From positions 1 through 64,000 of the forward strand of contig JASKKT010000004.1 of NCBI GenBank assembly GCA_030154025.1: a stretch of 64,000 bases of DNA. Reading direction: 5' to 3'. The notes under the pieces were generated by a model. It was not told the origin of the DNA. It saw nothing but the letters and a program-made list of their open reading frames with translations, and made no database searches. Shown here piece after piece: positions 20,712 to 30,992 of the stretch (position 1 is the first letter of the stretch; the number at the start of each line of letters is the position of its first letter). This DNA is from Methanolobus sp. (lineage in GTDB: Archaea; Halobacteriota; Methanosarcinia; Methanosarcinales; Methanosarcinaceae). The translations under genes and the position numbers were made by a program.

Positions 20712-21875
20712 ATGAAAACCTTAAGAATTGCCATGTTCTCATGGGAAAGCCTGTATTCAGTCAATGTTGGAGGGCTTGCGCCTCATGTCTCGGAACTTGC
20801 GGAGGCCCTTGCACAACATGGCCATGAAGTGCATATATTCACCCGTAACCAGGACATGATCCCCTACGAGATAGTTAACGGAGTCCATTATCACAGGGTC
20901 AGCCATTCGCTCTCCGGTGGTATAGTCCAGCAGATGGACAGCATGTGCGATGCCATGCATTCAGCGTTCTGGGAAAGCGTGCAGAAGTTCGGGGATTTTA
21001 ACGTAATGCATGTCCATGACTGGCACCCTGTGAACGTTGTCAGCAGGCTCAAAGCCGATGTGGGTCTGCCCTTTGTTACAACATACCACAGCACGGAGTG
21101 GGGCAGGAACGGGAACGTCCACGGCAGCTGGTGGGAAGCAATTGAGATAAGCCACCGGGAGTGGAGAGAGGGATATGAGTCATCCCAGGTGATATCCACC
21201 TCCCGTGCACTGAAAGCTGAGATCCAGCACCTGTACCAGATACCTGACTACAAGATATCTATAATACCCAATGGGCTCAATGAGAACAAGATGAGGATGA
21301 ATGTGGACCCTGGCAAGGTAAAGTCTGCCTATGGTATCCACCCCTGCGCCCCTGTGGTCCTGTTCGTCGGCCGCATGAACTACCAGAAAGGCCCCGACCT
21401 CCTTGTGAGGGCCATACCGGCGGTTCTCAGTAACAGGTGGGACGTGAGATTTGTCCTGATAGGAGAGGGTGAAATGCGCCCTGTCTGTGAGGATCTTGCC
21501 CGTAAGCTCGGAGTCTATAATAGCTGCCATTTCCTCGGTTACGCTAAAGAGAGCGTAAAGAAGGAATGGGTGAACGCATGTAACCTTATGTGCGTACCAA
21601 GCCGTAACGAGCCCTTCGGGATAGTGCTTCTGGAAGCCTGGGATGCCGGCAAGAACATTGTAGCCACTAATGCAGTGGAGCTCATTGACAACTTCCATAA
21701 CGGCATTACCGTCTACCAGACCCCTGAATCCATTGCATGGGGAATCAACCATGTGCTGGATAACTATGCTGACGGCCAGCTTGGCAGGGAAGGGAGGAAA
21801 CTCCTGAGGGACAGGTACAACTGGGAAAAGATAGCTGAAAAAACCATCGAGGTCTACCTGAAGGCAATAGAATGA
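20712..21875 (+). CDS. Glycosyltransferase GT4 / GlgA-like glycogen synthase
   Basis: MFSWESLYSVNVGGLAPHVSELAEALAQHGHEVHIFTR; VPSRNEPFGIVLLEAW. Confidence 0.88.
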   Translation: MKTLRIAMFSWESLYSVNVGGLAPHVSELAEALAQHGHEVHIFTRNQDMIPYEIVNGVHYHRVSHSLSGGIVQQMDSMCDAMHSAFWESVQKFGDFNVMHVHDWHPVNVVSRLKADVGLPFVTTYHSTEWGRNGNVHGSWWEAIEISHREWREGYESSQVISTSRALKAEIQHLYQIPDYKISIIPNGLNENKMRMNVDPGKVKSAYGIHPCAPVVLFVGRMNYQKGPDLLVRAIPAVLSNRWDVRFVLIGEGEMRPVCEDLARKLGVYNSCHFLGYAKESVKKEWVNACNLMCVPSRNEPFGIVLLEAWDAGKNIVATNAVELIDNFHNGITVYQTPESIAWGINHVLDNYADGQLGREGRKLLRDRYNWEKIAEKTIEVYLKAIE

Positions 21876-22927
21876 AAAAACATTACTCAAGAAAGGCCGG
21901 CCTTGCCCCCGGCACCATTGTCCACGTAGGCGAGGCAAGAGCAGAAAAACCGAAGATAACCCTGATAAATTACGACAAGAACAACTATGAGGAGCGTGTA
22001 GTTGAGGATATCGAGGCATGTTTCCTCTGCAGGGATTCCAGCTCAGTTACATGGATAAATGTCGATGGTGTCCACCAGGTAGACATTGTTGAGAAGATAG
22101 GAACGCATTGCGGGCTTCATCCGCTTGTAATGGAGGATATAGTCCACACAGACCAGCGCCCAAAGATGGAGGAGTTCGAATCCTACATATATCTGGTATT
22201 GAAGATGCTGCAGTTTGATGATGAAAAACTGGCAGTTACCGCGGAGCAGGTAAGCATCATCCTTGGGCCCAGCTTTATCCTGTCGTTCCAGGAAGCCGAA
22301 GGAGATACCTTTGAACCTGTGAGAGAGAGGCTCAGGAACTCAAAAGGACGTATCCGATCCGTTGGGCCCAGCTACCTTGCCTATGCGCTGATGGACTCGG
22401 TCGTGGACAACTACTTCATTGTGCTTGAGAAGATCGGCGAGTTCCTTGAGCTGCTCGAGGAGGACATGATCGAGAACCCGACCCCGGAGATCCTTGAGGA
22501 TATCCACGGGATCAAAAAGGAGATAATATACCTCCGCAGGTCTGTCTGGCCTCTCCGGGAAGTCATAAGCAGGCTGGAGCGCTCTGAGTCACCACTTATA
22601 GAAAAGGTTACACTGGAATTCCTCAAGGACCTGTATGACCACACCATCAGGATAATCGAGACTGCGGAAACCTATCGTGATATAACCTCAGGTATAATGG
22701 ATGTTTACCTGTCAAGCGTCAGTAATAAGATGAACGAGGTCATGAAGACCCTGACAATAATAGCAACCATCTTCATCCCGCTCACTTTTATAGCCGGAGT
22801 GTATGGTATGAACTTCGAGCACATGCCTGAGCTGGGCTGGGAATGGGGATATCCTGCAGCCTGGATGGCAATGCTACTCGTATCCGTTTCCATGATGATG
22901 TATTTCCGCAGGAAGAAATGGCTGTAA
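21872..22927 (+). CDS. corA: Magnesium/cobalt transporter CorA
   Basis: C-terminal YGMNFEHMPELGWEWGYP (GMN motif) and two TM segments; start overlaps upstream stop. Confidence 0.93.
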   Translation: MKKHYSRKAGLAPGTIVHVGEARAEKPKITLINYDKNNYEERVVEDIEACFLCRDSSSVTWINVDGVHQVDIVEKIGTHCGLHPLVMEDIVHTDQRPKMEEFESYIYLVLKMLQFDDEKLAVTAEQVSIILGPSFILSFQEAEGDTFEPVRERLRNSKGRIRSVGPSYLAYALMDSVVDNYFIVLEKIGEFLELLEEDMIENPTPEILEDIHGIKKEIIYLRRSVWPLREVISRLERSESPLIEKVTLEFLKDLYDHTIRIIETAETYRDITSGIMDVYLSSVSNKMNEVMKTLTIIATIFIPLTFIAGVYGMNFEHMPELGWEWGYPAAWMAMLLVSVSMMMYFRRKKWL

Positions 22928-22943
22928 TAAATGAATGATATAA

Positions 22944-23654
22944 ATGTATGACAAATATACGCCCCCTTTCACCCTGAACTTTGAAGGGCATGAGATATCG
23001 GTAGAGAAGGACAGAGAAAACCTCATATACAGAAGGACCTGCAATTACCAGACAGTCGAGAAGACACTCCTTAACACCCACGGCGAGTTCCTTATCAATC
23101 CCATTGAACCTGTGAACCTGCCAAAACCCATAACTTCTTCCCTGCTTATCGATTTTGAACATCCGGTAGTGATAGGGCCGGGAACAAAGCAGAAGATATA
23201 CCTGACATTCCCTGTGGAGACCGGGATATTCATTGTCGGCAGGAACGGGGACCATGAGCTTGTTGACATGCTTACCCTCAGCAATATAAAATACACTCTG
23301 TACGGGACACCTAACAACGGGGTTGTATGCAGATACTGGAAGAGTAAGGCCTTCACATCCTACCCCCATCCGGATACACGATACGAGGGAGATATAGAAC
23401 TTGATATCATCAATGACACAACCCATTGGATGGAAGTAACAAAAGCGGTGTTCAATGCATACGGCATGAAGATATATTACGGGAAAGAACAGCTATCAAT
23501 GAGGGCTTTCATGAGGATCATCAACAGGAATCTCGCTGAGACCGGGTTTATGACTTATACTACTACAGCGGAGTTCAAAAGGTCTATCGAGCTCTACACA
23601 TCCCGTAAGGTAATATTGAGCGGGAACAGGGGAATAATGGAGCATGGCCTATGA
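22944..23654 (+). CDS. DUF432 domain protein
   Basis: MYDKYTPPFTLNFEGHEISVEKD...YRRTCNYQTVEK; resembles archaeal DUF432 proteins found next to mscS. Confidence 0.7.
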   Translation: MYDKYTPPFTLNFEGHEISVEKDRENLIYRRTCNYQTVEKTLLNTHGEFLINPIEPVNLPKPITSSLLIDFEHPVVIGPGTKQKIYLTFPVETGIFIVGRNGDHELVDMLTLSNIKYTLYGTPNNGVVCRYWKSKAFTSYPHPDTRYEGDIELDIINDTTHWMEVTKAVFNAYGMKIYYGKEQLSMRAFMRIINRNLAETGFMTYTTTAEFKRSIELYTSRKVILSGNRGIMEHGL

Positions 23655-24598
23655 ATGTTACTGAAACCATCAGTTTCCTCCCGGAGACCCCTGAAACCGT
23701 GCTCAAGATAATAGGTGCCATACTGGTGCTTATTATCGCCATTGGAATGGGAAAAGCACTTACCATTTACCTGCAGAGGTCCCTCAAGGATAAGGTTGAC
23801 AAGGGGCATCTCGATATAATACTCAAGGTTGGTTATTACGGCCTCATTACACTGGTTATTGTGGTGTTCATTTTACCGCTGACAGGAATTGAAAGCTCCG
23901 GCCTTCTGGTTACAGGAGGTGTCTTCGGTATAGTCATTGGTTTTGCCAGCCAGAGTATCGTAGGTAATCTCATATCGGGTTTCTTCATCATAGTGGAGAG
24001 GCCTATCAAGATAGGCGACCAGATCAATATTGCCAATAACATCGGGTTTGTGGAAGACATCAATATATTCTCTACTATCATAAGGACATACGACGGCCTC
24101 TACATGAGGATACCGAACCAGACCGTATTTACGGCTAACATTACCAACTATGTCGCGAACGTTACAAGGAGATTCGAGTATGTTGTAGGCATTCGTTATA
24201 GCGACGACGCTGAGGAGGCCATCAGGATCATACGCGAGATCATTGACAACGAGCCCTTTGCCCTGAAGGACCCCTCCCCAGGCTTGTTTGTGGATACCCT
24301 CGGGGATAATGCGGTTAACATAATTGTCAGGATATGGGCGCCAATCACAGAATGGTTCGAGATGAAGACCAGACTCCTGTGGGTCATCAAAAAGACATTG
24401 GAAGAGAACGGGATAGAGATAGCCTTCCCGCAGAGGACCGTATGGTTTGCAGGCGAACTCCAGACAAGGAAAGTCACCGATACACAAACCGAACTTCTGC
24501 CTGAAGCCCCAAGCAGGTATCCTCCGGCGGAAAGGACAGATCTTACGGAGGAAATACACGGCCTTCCGGAAATGCAGGAAGGAACAAAGGAAGGTTGA
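23651..24598 (+). CDS. mscS: MscS-family mechanosensitive ion channel
   Basis: GVFGIVIGFASQSIVGNLISGFFIIVERPIKIGDQI; start overlaps DUF432 stop. Confidence 0.93.
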   Translation: MNVTETISFLPETPETVLKIIGAILVLIIAIGMGKALTIYLQRSLKDKVDKGHLDIILKVGYYGLITLVIVVFILPLTGIESSGLLVTGGVFGIVIGFASQSIVGNLISGFFIIVERPIKIGDQINIANNIGFVEDINIFSTIIRTYDGLYMRIPNQTVFTANITNYVANVTRRFEYVVGIRYSDDAEEAIRIIREIIDNEPFALKDPSPGLFVDTLGDNAVNIIVRIWAPITEWFEMKTRLLWVIKKTLEENGIEIAFPQRTVWFAGELQTRKVTDTQTELLPEAPSRYPPAERTDLTEEIHGLPEMQEGTKEG

Positions 24599-24602
24599 AC
24601 CA

Positions 24603-25733
24603 GTGAAAGCTGTCTGCGTGTGCTTTGAAGTCCATCTTCCCTTACCTCTCAAATGGTACTGGCCGCGGGAGGGATACGGCGCCCCGGCGCTTGAAAAATA
24701 TTTTGAGATGGAAAGGAGCTATAACAGTTTCCTGAGACTCGAAAAGGATATCCGGGTACTTAACAGTGCCCTGATGGCATCCATGGAGGTGGGGGGTAGG
24801 TACACATTTGATATCTCCGGGATCTTCCTGGAACAATGCAAATGGGAACCGGCCATACTTGACAGTTTCAGGCAGCTTGCAGATAAGGGGGCAGGGCTTG
24901 TGGCATCGCCCTATTATCACTCCATCTGCCCTATGTTCCCGGACCTTCAGGAGTTCAGGGAGCAGGTCAGCATGCACATGGACTCCCTGAAGGACATATT
25001 TGGAGTAACGCCTGTAAGTTTCGCCAATCCGGAGCTGCTTCTTGACCAGAGGACGAACGATAGCTGCAGGGATCTTGGCTTTAAGTGCTTCATCTCGGAG
25101 GGATCCCATAATATCGTGAACGGATGCGATCCTGTGCACGTTTACAGGAACGAGGTTCCCACTCTGCTGCGCCATATAAACCTCAGCGAGGACGTGGAAA
25201 AAAGGTTATCCGACAGGAAATGGCCTGGCTATCCCCTGATAGCAGAAAAGTTCGCGTCATGGGTAGCCGGAATGGAGGGAGATGTTCTGACACTATACAT
25301 CAAGTACGATTCACTTCAGGTGCATCTCCAGAGGAATGCCGAGATCGTACAGTTCCTGATAGAGCTGCCTCTGTCACTGGCACGGCATGGCATTAAGATG
25401 CTTCTTCCGGAAGAGGCTGCCGGCAGGTTCAGGCAGGAGGAGCTGCCTTCCCTTTACTCAAAGAAGACAGCACGCTACGGCATGCACAATCTCATGGGGA
25501 ACCACGCCCAGCACCTCTACATGCATGAACTGCAGAGCATAGGAAATGAGCTTGGGAAACTTACGTCACATGAGGAACACGAAAAGCTGCAGTCCATTTA
25601 CCGCTACCTGCAGCAGAGCGACATATTCCTGGAAATGAACGCTGAGGGCAGGCGTCTTGGATACGAGAAGGCGGTAAACAATTTCTCCATTCTTTCCGAT
25701 ATGAAACGTGCATTGACAGAGGCGGGTACATGA
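24603..25733 (+). CDS. GH57-family alpha-amylase paralog, catalytic motifs apparently degenerate
   Basis: GTG start KAVCVCFEVHLPLPLKWYW; fold similarity to following GH57 but HQP->HLP and DYETFGEH->KYDSLQVH. Confidence 0.8.
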   Translation: MKAVCVCFEVHLPLPLKWYWPREGYGAPALEKYFEMERSYNSFLRLEKDIRVLNSALMASMEVGGRYTFDISGIFLEQCKWEPAILDSFRQLADKGAGLVASPYYHSICPMFPDLQEFREQVSMHMDSLKDIFGVTPVSFANPELLLDQRTNDSCRDLGFKCFISEGSHNIVNGCDPVHVYRNEVPTLLRHINLSEDVEKRLSDRKWPGYPLIAEKFASWVAGMEGDVLTLYIKYDSLQVHLQRNAEIVQFLIELPLSLARHGIKMLLPEEAAGRFRQEELPSLYSKKTARYGMHNLMGNHAQHLYMHELQSIGNELGKLTSHEEHEKLQSIYRYLQQSDIFLEMNAEGRRLGYEKAVNNFSILSDMKRALTEAGT

Positions 25734-26932
25734 GATCGGTCTGTTTCTATTTTGAAGTTCATCAGCCCTACAGGCTCAAGTGGTTCTGGCCTGGCAGCAG
25801 ATCCGAGGGATTCGGCAGATACTTCGATGACGAGGTCAACAGGGAGATATTCAGGAGGGTGTCCGAGAAGTGTTACCTTCCCGCAAACCGAACCATCCTG
25901 GAACTGATGGACGAGAGTGAAGGAAAACTAAAGCTCAGCATGTCCGTCACCGGCACTCTCCTGAACCAGTGCGAGAGATGGGGCGAGGACGTGCTGGAAA
26001 GCTTCCGGGACCTTGCAGATACCGGATGCATGGAGTTCATAGACGAGACCTATTACCACTCCCTTGCGTCACTCTTTGAGTCAGGGGATGATTTCACAGA
26101 CCAGGTGATGGAACACCGGAAGGCCATGTCAGACCTCCTTGGAGTGAGACCACAGGTGTTCAGGAACACCGAACTGCTGTACAATAATACCATAGCCACC
26201 CTTGCCGCGAAGATGGGGTACAAGGCCATACTGATGGAGGGCATCGAAAGAGTGCTTGAAGGCCGCTCTCCCAATCATGTCTACAGGGCAAAGGACAGCG
26301 ATATCGCAGTGCTCCTGAGGAACTATAAATTGAGTGATGACATTGGATATCGCTTCTCATCACGCTGGTGGGAGGAGTACCCGCTCACTGCCAACAAATG
26401 GGCCGGGTGGTTATCCCGCAGTGCAGGGGAGACTGCGAACATATTCATGGACTATGAGACCTTCGGGGAACACCAGTGGACAGATACTGGCATATTCGAT
26501 TTCCTCAGGGCTCTCCCGGGAGAGGTCACAGACAGGGGAGTGGAGTTTCTAACTCCCTCGGAAACCGTCAGCAGGTACGCTTCTGCAGGCGATATCGATG
26601 TGGGAGATTTCTCCACGGTCTCATGGGCAGATATCGAAAGAGACACCAGCGCATGGCTTGGTAACGATATGCAGAGACGCTGCTTCGAAGAAGCTAAGCT
26701 GCTGGGACCTTACGTGAAGGCGACAGGGGACCAGGAGCTCATAAGTATATGGAAATACCTGCTCACCTCGGACCATTACTACTACATGAGCACAAAATGG
26801 CTCGGCGACGGGGATGTGCACTCTTATTTCAGCATCCACTCCTCACCTTACGATGCTGGGGTCAATTTCATGGCAGTCATGATGGACTTCAAGGAAAGAG
26901 TGTTCAGTAAACTGAAGAGAACAGGCCGCTAA
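25730..26932 (+). CDS. GH57-family alpha-amylase
   Basis: CFYFEVHQPYRLKWFWPG; MDYETFGEHQW; overlaps preceding stop. Confidence 0.92.
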   Translation: MRSVCFYFEVHQPYRLKWFWPGSRSEGFGRYFDDEVNREIFRRVSEKCYLPANRTILELMDESEGKLKLSMSVTGTLLNQCERWGEDVLESFRDLADTGCMEFIDETYYHSLASLFESGDDFTDQVMEHRKAMSDLLGVRPQVFRNTELLYNNTIATLAAKMGYKAILMEGIERVLEGRSPNHVYRAKDSDIAVLLRNYKLSDDIGYRFSSRWWEEYPLTANKWAGWLSRSAGETANIFMDYETFGEHQWTDTGIFDFLRALPGEVTDRGVEFLTPSETVSRYASAGDIDVGDFSTVSWADIERDTSAWLGNDMQRRCFEEAKLLGPYVKATGDQELISIWKYLLTSDHYYYMSTKWLGDGDVHSYFSIHSSPYDAGVNFMAVMMDFKERVFSKLKRTGR

Positions 26933-26975
26933 TGTTACATGGGGCGGCACTGAATAAGATATAGGGGAGATATAT

Positions 26976-28943
26976 CTGATAAGGCAACCCAATTCTATAC
27001 TCGGGAACCGGGAACTGCTCGTTACCATGGGGAAGAGAGCAGAGATCTTCGGTTTCTTCTATCCCGGCAGGGACTTTGCCCAGCATGTGGAGGAATCGCA
27101 GGCATGCCTGCACGACGGGAAGAGGCTTATCTGGTCCAATGATCATGAATGGCAGGCGACCCAGAATTACATCGAAGATACAGATGTGGTGGTCACTCAC
27201 CTCCGCCGGCAGGGAGGACTGAGCATGGATATCCTGGACCTCGCCCATCCTAATCATCCTGTACTGGTACGTAATTACAGGATCAGCGCTTCTGAAGGAT
27301 TCCATGGCAAATTCTATTACTACTCGAAGTTCCAGGCAGGAGAGACCTTGAAAAAGAACTCCGCCTTCTGTGACACCGAATCGGGGATACTTGTACATTA
27401 CTGGAGGAACTATCACCTGGGGCTTAGCTCAAGGCCCGCATTCGAAGAATGGCAGGTGGGCAGAGCGCTTGAGTCGGATATCTGGACCAACGCCCTCTAC
27501 GATATGCAGGATGGGGGACTGCAGAACAAGCGAGAGGAAATAGGCAGGCTCAACAGTGCCATGGCATGGAAGCTGGACATCGAGCCTGGTTCAAGCAGGA
27601 AGATAACGGTTTTCATTGGTGCGGCACCCACAAGGGAGATGCTCTACAATAAGATGAGGACAGCAGGCACCGAAAATGTGGAAAGGATGATGAAGAAGGT
27701 TTACGACGAGCAGACCGGCTGGCTGGCTGGGAGCAGAAGGATCACGCTGCCACAGACTGAGGATAACAGCCGTGAGGAACTTACCAGCGCTTTCAAACGT
27801 TCCTTACTGACACTGTCCCTTCTGAGCGACCCGGAGGAAGGATCTTTCGTCGCGGCTCCCGAGTTCGACCATGATTTTGAGCGGAGCGGAGGCTATGGCT
27901 ACTGCTGGAACAGGGATGCTGCCGAGACAGTGCTCGCACTCCTCAGTGCAGGCTATCCGGACTTCTGCATGCGTTTCTTCAGATGGTGCAGGAAGACGCA
28001 GATGTCCGATGGCTCCTGGTTCCAGCGCTACTGGCTGGACGGGAGCCTTGGCTCTTCCTGGGGAAATTTCAGTTTCTCCACCCAGATGGACGAGACAGGA
28101 GCAACGCTCTTTGCCATGGACAGATACTTCCGGAGCCAGCAGCCAGTAGCCAGAACCGCCTTTCTCAGCGAGATCTGGCCAAGTGTGTTGCCTGCCACCG
28201 AATATCTCATGAGGAGGACTGCCGGGGGCCTTCACGATCCCTGCACCTGCCTCTGGGAATCTTACAAGGGCACATTCACCTACACAAACGCCGCCATATA
28301 TGGGGGACTGACAGGAGCTGCAGACATAGCTGCAGCACACGGAGAGCACGAGCTTGCAAACAGGTGGCTTACGAGAGCGAAGCTCATCAAGGAGGCCACT
28401 GTACGTGAGTTCTGGCTGCCTGAAGGATACTTTGCAAGGGGCAGGGTGGATGACAGGCTGGACACTGAGGCAGATGCCAGCATGCTGGGAGCCGTCGTCC
28501 CATTCGGCATGCTTGACGCGGATGACGAAAAGGAGAGAGAGATGATCCTCTCGATGATCCGCACGATCGAGAAGAGGCTAGGAGTGCAGGTGAACAGCCA
28601 TATCGGGATAAAGCGCTACGAGACCGATGATTACATTGAAGGCAATCCCTGGGTTGTGATAACGCTCTGGCTCTCGAAGGCGCTACTGACCCTGGCCGGT
28701 TCAGCTCAAAGGAAAGGGGACGAGGAGGAATGCAGGAGCATGAGAGCGGAGGCTCTGGAGTATATTAACTGGGCCCTCAGAGGCACGACCAGTACAGGTT
28801 TGTTACCGGAGCAGGTAAACAAGCACACCGGCAGGCCTGCCTGGGCAATACCCTTAAGCTGGAGCTGCGCCCTTATGATCGAGAACCTGATAATGCTGGA
28901 TGAGCTGGACAATGCACTGTTAATGGATCCTGGGCCAATATAA
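26976..28943 (+). CDS. Glucoamylase GH15 family; start codon uncertain (CTG at 26976 or ATG at 27027)
   Basis: Homologous N-terminus IRQPNSILGNRELLVTMGKRAEIFGFFYPG; GGYGYCWNRDAAE; HTGRPAWAIPLSWSCA. Confidence 0.88.
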   Translation: MIRQPNSILGNRELLVTMGKRAEIFGFFYPGRDFAQHVEESQACLHDGKRLIWSNDHEWQATQNYIEDTDVVVTHLRRQGGLSMDILDLAHPNHPVLVRNYRISASEGFHGKFYYYSKFQAGETLKKNSAFCDTESGILVHYWRNYHLGLSSRPAFEEWQVGRALESDIWTNALYDMQDGGLQNKREEIGRLNSAMAWKLDIEPGSSRKITVFIGAAPTREMLYNKMRTAGTENVERMMKKVYDEQTGWLAGSRRITLPQTEDNSREELTSAFKRSLLTLSLLSDPEEGSFVAAPEFDHDFERSGGYGYCWNRDAAETVLALLSAGYPDFCMRFFRWCRKTQMSDGSWFQRYWLDGSLGSSWGNFSFSTQMDETGATLFAMDRYFRSQQPVARTAFLSEIWPSVLPATEYLMRRTAGGLHDPCTCLWESYKGTFTYTNAAIYGGLTGAADIAAAHGEHELANRWLTRAKLIKEATVREFWLPEGYFARGRVDDRLDTEADASMLGAVVPFGMLDADDEKEREMILSMIRTIEKRLGVQVNSHIGIKRYETDDYIEGNPWVVITLWLSKALLTLAGSAQRKGDEEECRSMRAEALEYINWALRGTTSTGLLPEQVNKHTGRPAWAIPLSWSCALMIENLIMLDELDNALLMDPGPI

Positions 28944-28967
28944 GCTTAAGAGGAGTGGGATAAAAGT

Positions 28968-30953
28968 ATGGATAATAGGGATAGTGAAACCCTGCTTGCA
29001 AAAGGCACAGGCAGGGAATGGATAATAACCAACGGCCTTGGCGGATACGCTTCATCCACAGCCATAGGGATGAATACAAGAAAATACCATGGCCTGCTTG
29101 TGGCGGCCATTAACCCCCCGGTACACAGGAGAGTGATGCTCTCATCCCTTGACGAGGAGATACAGGTCGGCAGCCGGGCATACCAGTTTGCAGCACACCA
29201 GTACCCGGGTACCTTGCACCCGCAGGGCGATCGCCATCTTGAGGACTTTTCCACAGAACCTTTTCCGGAATTCCGGTATTTTGCGGAGGATGTCTCTGTC
29301 AGAAAGAAGATAACCATGGTTCACGGGGAGAACACCGTAGTTGTCCGCTATGATATCTCAAACCCTGTGCACGACAGTATTATTTTCAGGGTGCTTCCGC
29401 TTGTGAATAACAGGGACATACATAAACTGACCAGATCGGTAGAGCTGCAGTTCAAGCAGCATCCACACGGAACCGGCACCGTTCTTGACAGTAAAGAAGG
29501 AAAGCTTTACATTGGTTCGGACATCCCCTTCACGCCTAAGGCCTACTGGTATTACAATATGGAATACATGACAGAGCTTTCAAGGGGATATCCATACAGG
29601 GAGGATAACTTCAATCCGGGTTACTTTGAGACTGAGGTCGGCAGGGGCGAGTCGTCTTTCTTCATTGCAGCATCCACTTCGGGGATATCACTTGATATGG
29701 ATGATATTGACAGGATATTTTCCCATGAAATGCAGCGCAGGAACCAGCTCACTGAAAAGCAGGCCCATAAAGATGATTTTATCAACAGGCTGACCAGAGC
29801 CGCAGACTCATTCATAGTACGCCGGCAATCGACCGGTTCAAGATCGATCATAGCAGGCTATCACTGGTATTCGGACTGGGGAAGGGATTCCATGATCTCA
29901 CTGCCTGGCCTCACCCTGGTTACCGGAAGATTTGGCGATGCCAGGAACATACTCGCAACATTTGCAGCCAGCTGCAGCGAGGGACTTATCCCCAACTTTT
30001 TCCCGGAGAGCCCTTCCGGTGAGATAGCATATAATACAGTGGATGCCTCCCTGTGGTTTGTTCAGTCCCTCAGAAAATACCTGGACTATACAGGCGACCT
30101 GGAGTTTATATCAGGAATCTGGGATACTGTCGAGAACATAATAGACTATTATTGCAGGGGAACAAAACATGATATAAGAATGGAAGCAGACGGCCTGATA
30201 TCACAGGGCGGGCAGCTTACCTGGATGGATGTAAAGGTAAGAGGCAGGGAACTGACATCACGCCGGGGAAAGACATGCGAGATCAATGCTCTGTGGTACA
30301 ACGCCCTGCTGCAGGCATCGGCAATGGGAGAGCAACTTGGCAAGGATACCTCCGCGTTCTATGAGATTGCGGAACTTACGAAAGAGAACTTCGAAGGCGC
30401 GTTCTGGAATGGGGACAAGGGCTGCCTCTATGACTGCATTCCCTGCCCCGAAAATCCCGATGACACTGAACCTGCATGTCCGAAAGATGCCTCTGTGAGG
30501 CCAAACCAGGTACTTGCCGTATCACTGCCTTTCACAATGCTTCCTTCTGCCAGTGAAAAAAGTATAATGCAGGTTGTGAAGGATGAATTGCTGACCCCGT
30601 ATGGCCTCAGGACACTTTCCCCGTCAGACCCGTTCTACATGGGTGTCTACCGGGGTGATGCGGAAGGCAGGGACACAGCCTATCATAACGGCACTGTCTG
30701 GCCCTGGCTGCTCGGCCCCTATATAACGGCATACATTAAGGTCAACGGGCATTCAAACAAAAGCAGGGATGAAATGAGAAGCCTGCTCAAGGGAATGGAA
30801 GTGCATCTGGAAGAAGCAGGCATCGGCACCATCTCCGAAGTATTCGACGGGGACACCCCCCACAGGCCCGGCGGTACTATTTCCCAGGCTTGGAGCGTGG
30901 CTGAAGTACTGCGTGCCTATGTGGAAGACATCGGCGCTGGTGACCTGACATGA
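28968..30953 (+). CDS. Amylo-alpha-1,6-glucosidase / archaeal-type glycogen debranching enzyme
   Basis: EWIITNGLGGYASSTAIGMNTRKYHGLLVAA; AGYHWYSDWGRDSMISLPGL; YHNGTVWPWLLGPY. Confidence 0.93.
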   Translation: MDNRDSETLLAKGTGREWIITNGLGGYASSTAIGMNTRKYHGLLVAAINPPVHRRVMLSSLDEEIQVGSRAYQFAAHQYPGTLHPQGDRHLEDFSTEPFPEFRYFAEDVSVRKKITMVHGENTVVVRYDISNPVHDSIIFRVLPLVNNRDIHKLTRSVELQFKQHPHGTGTVLDSKEGKLYIGSDIPFTPKAYWYYNMEYMTELSRGYPYREDNFNPGYFETEVGRGESSFFIAASTSGISLDMDDIDRIFSHEMQRRNQLTEKQAHKDDFINRLTRAADSFIVRRQSTGSRSIIAGYHWYSDWGRDSMISLPGLTLVTGRFGDARNILATFAASCSEGLIPNFFPESPSGEIAYNTVDASLWFVQSLRKYLDYTGDLEFISGIWDTVENIIDYYCRGTKHDIRMEADGLISQGGQLTWMDVKVRGRELTSRRGKTCEINALWYNALLQASAMGEQLGKDTSAFYEIAELTKENFEGAFWNGDKGCLYDCIPCPENPDDTEPACPKDASVRPNQVLAVSLPFTMLPSASEKSIMQVVKDELLTPYGLRTLSPSDPFYMGVYRGDAEGRDTAYHNGTVWPWLLGPYITAYIKVNGHSNKSRDEMRSLLKGMEVHLEEAGIGTISEVFDGDTPHRPGGTISQAWSVAEVLRAYVEDIGAGDLT

Positions 30954-30992
30954 CCCATAAAAGCTTATAAGCAAGTAAGTCAAGTGACTATC

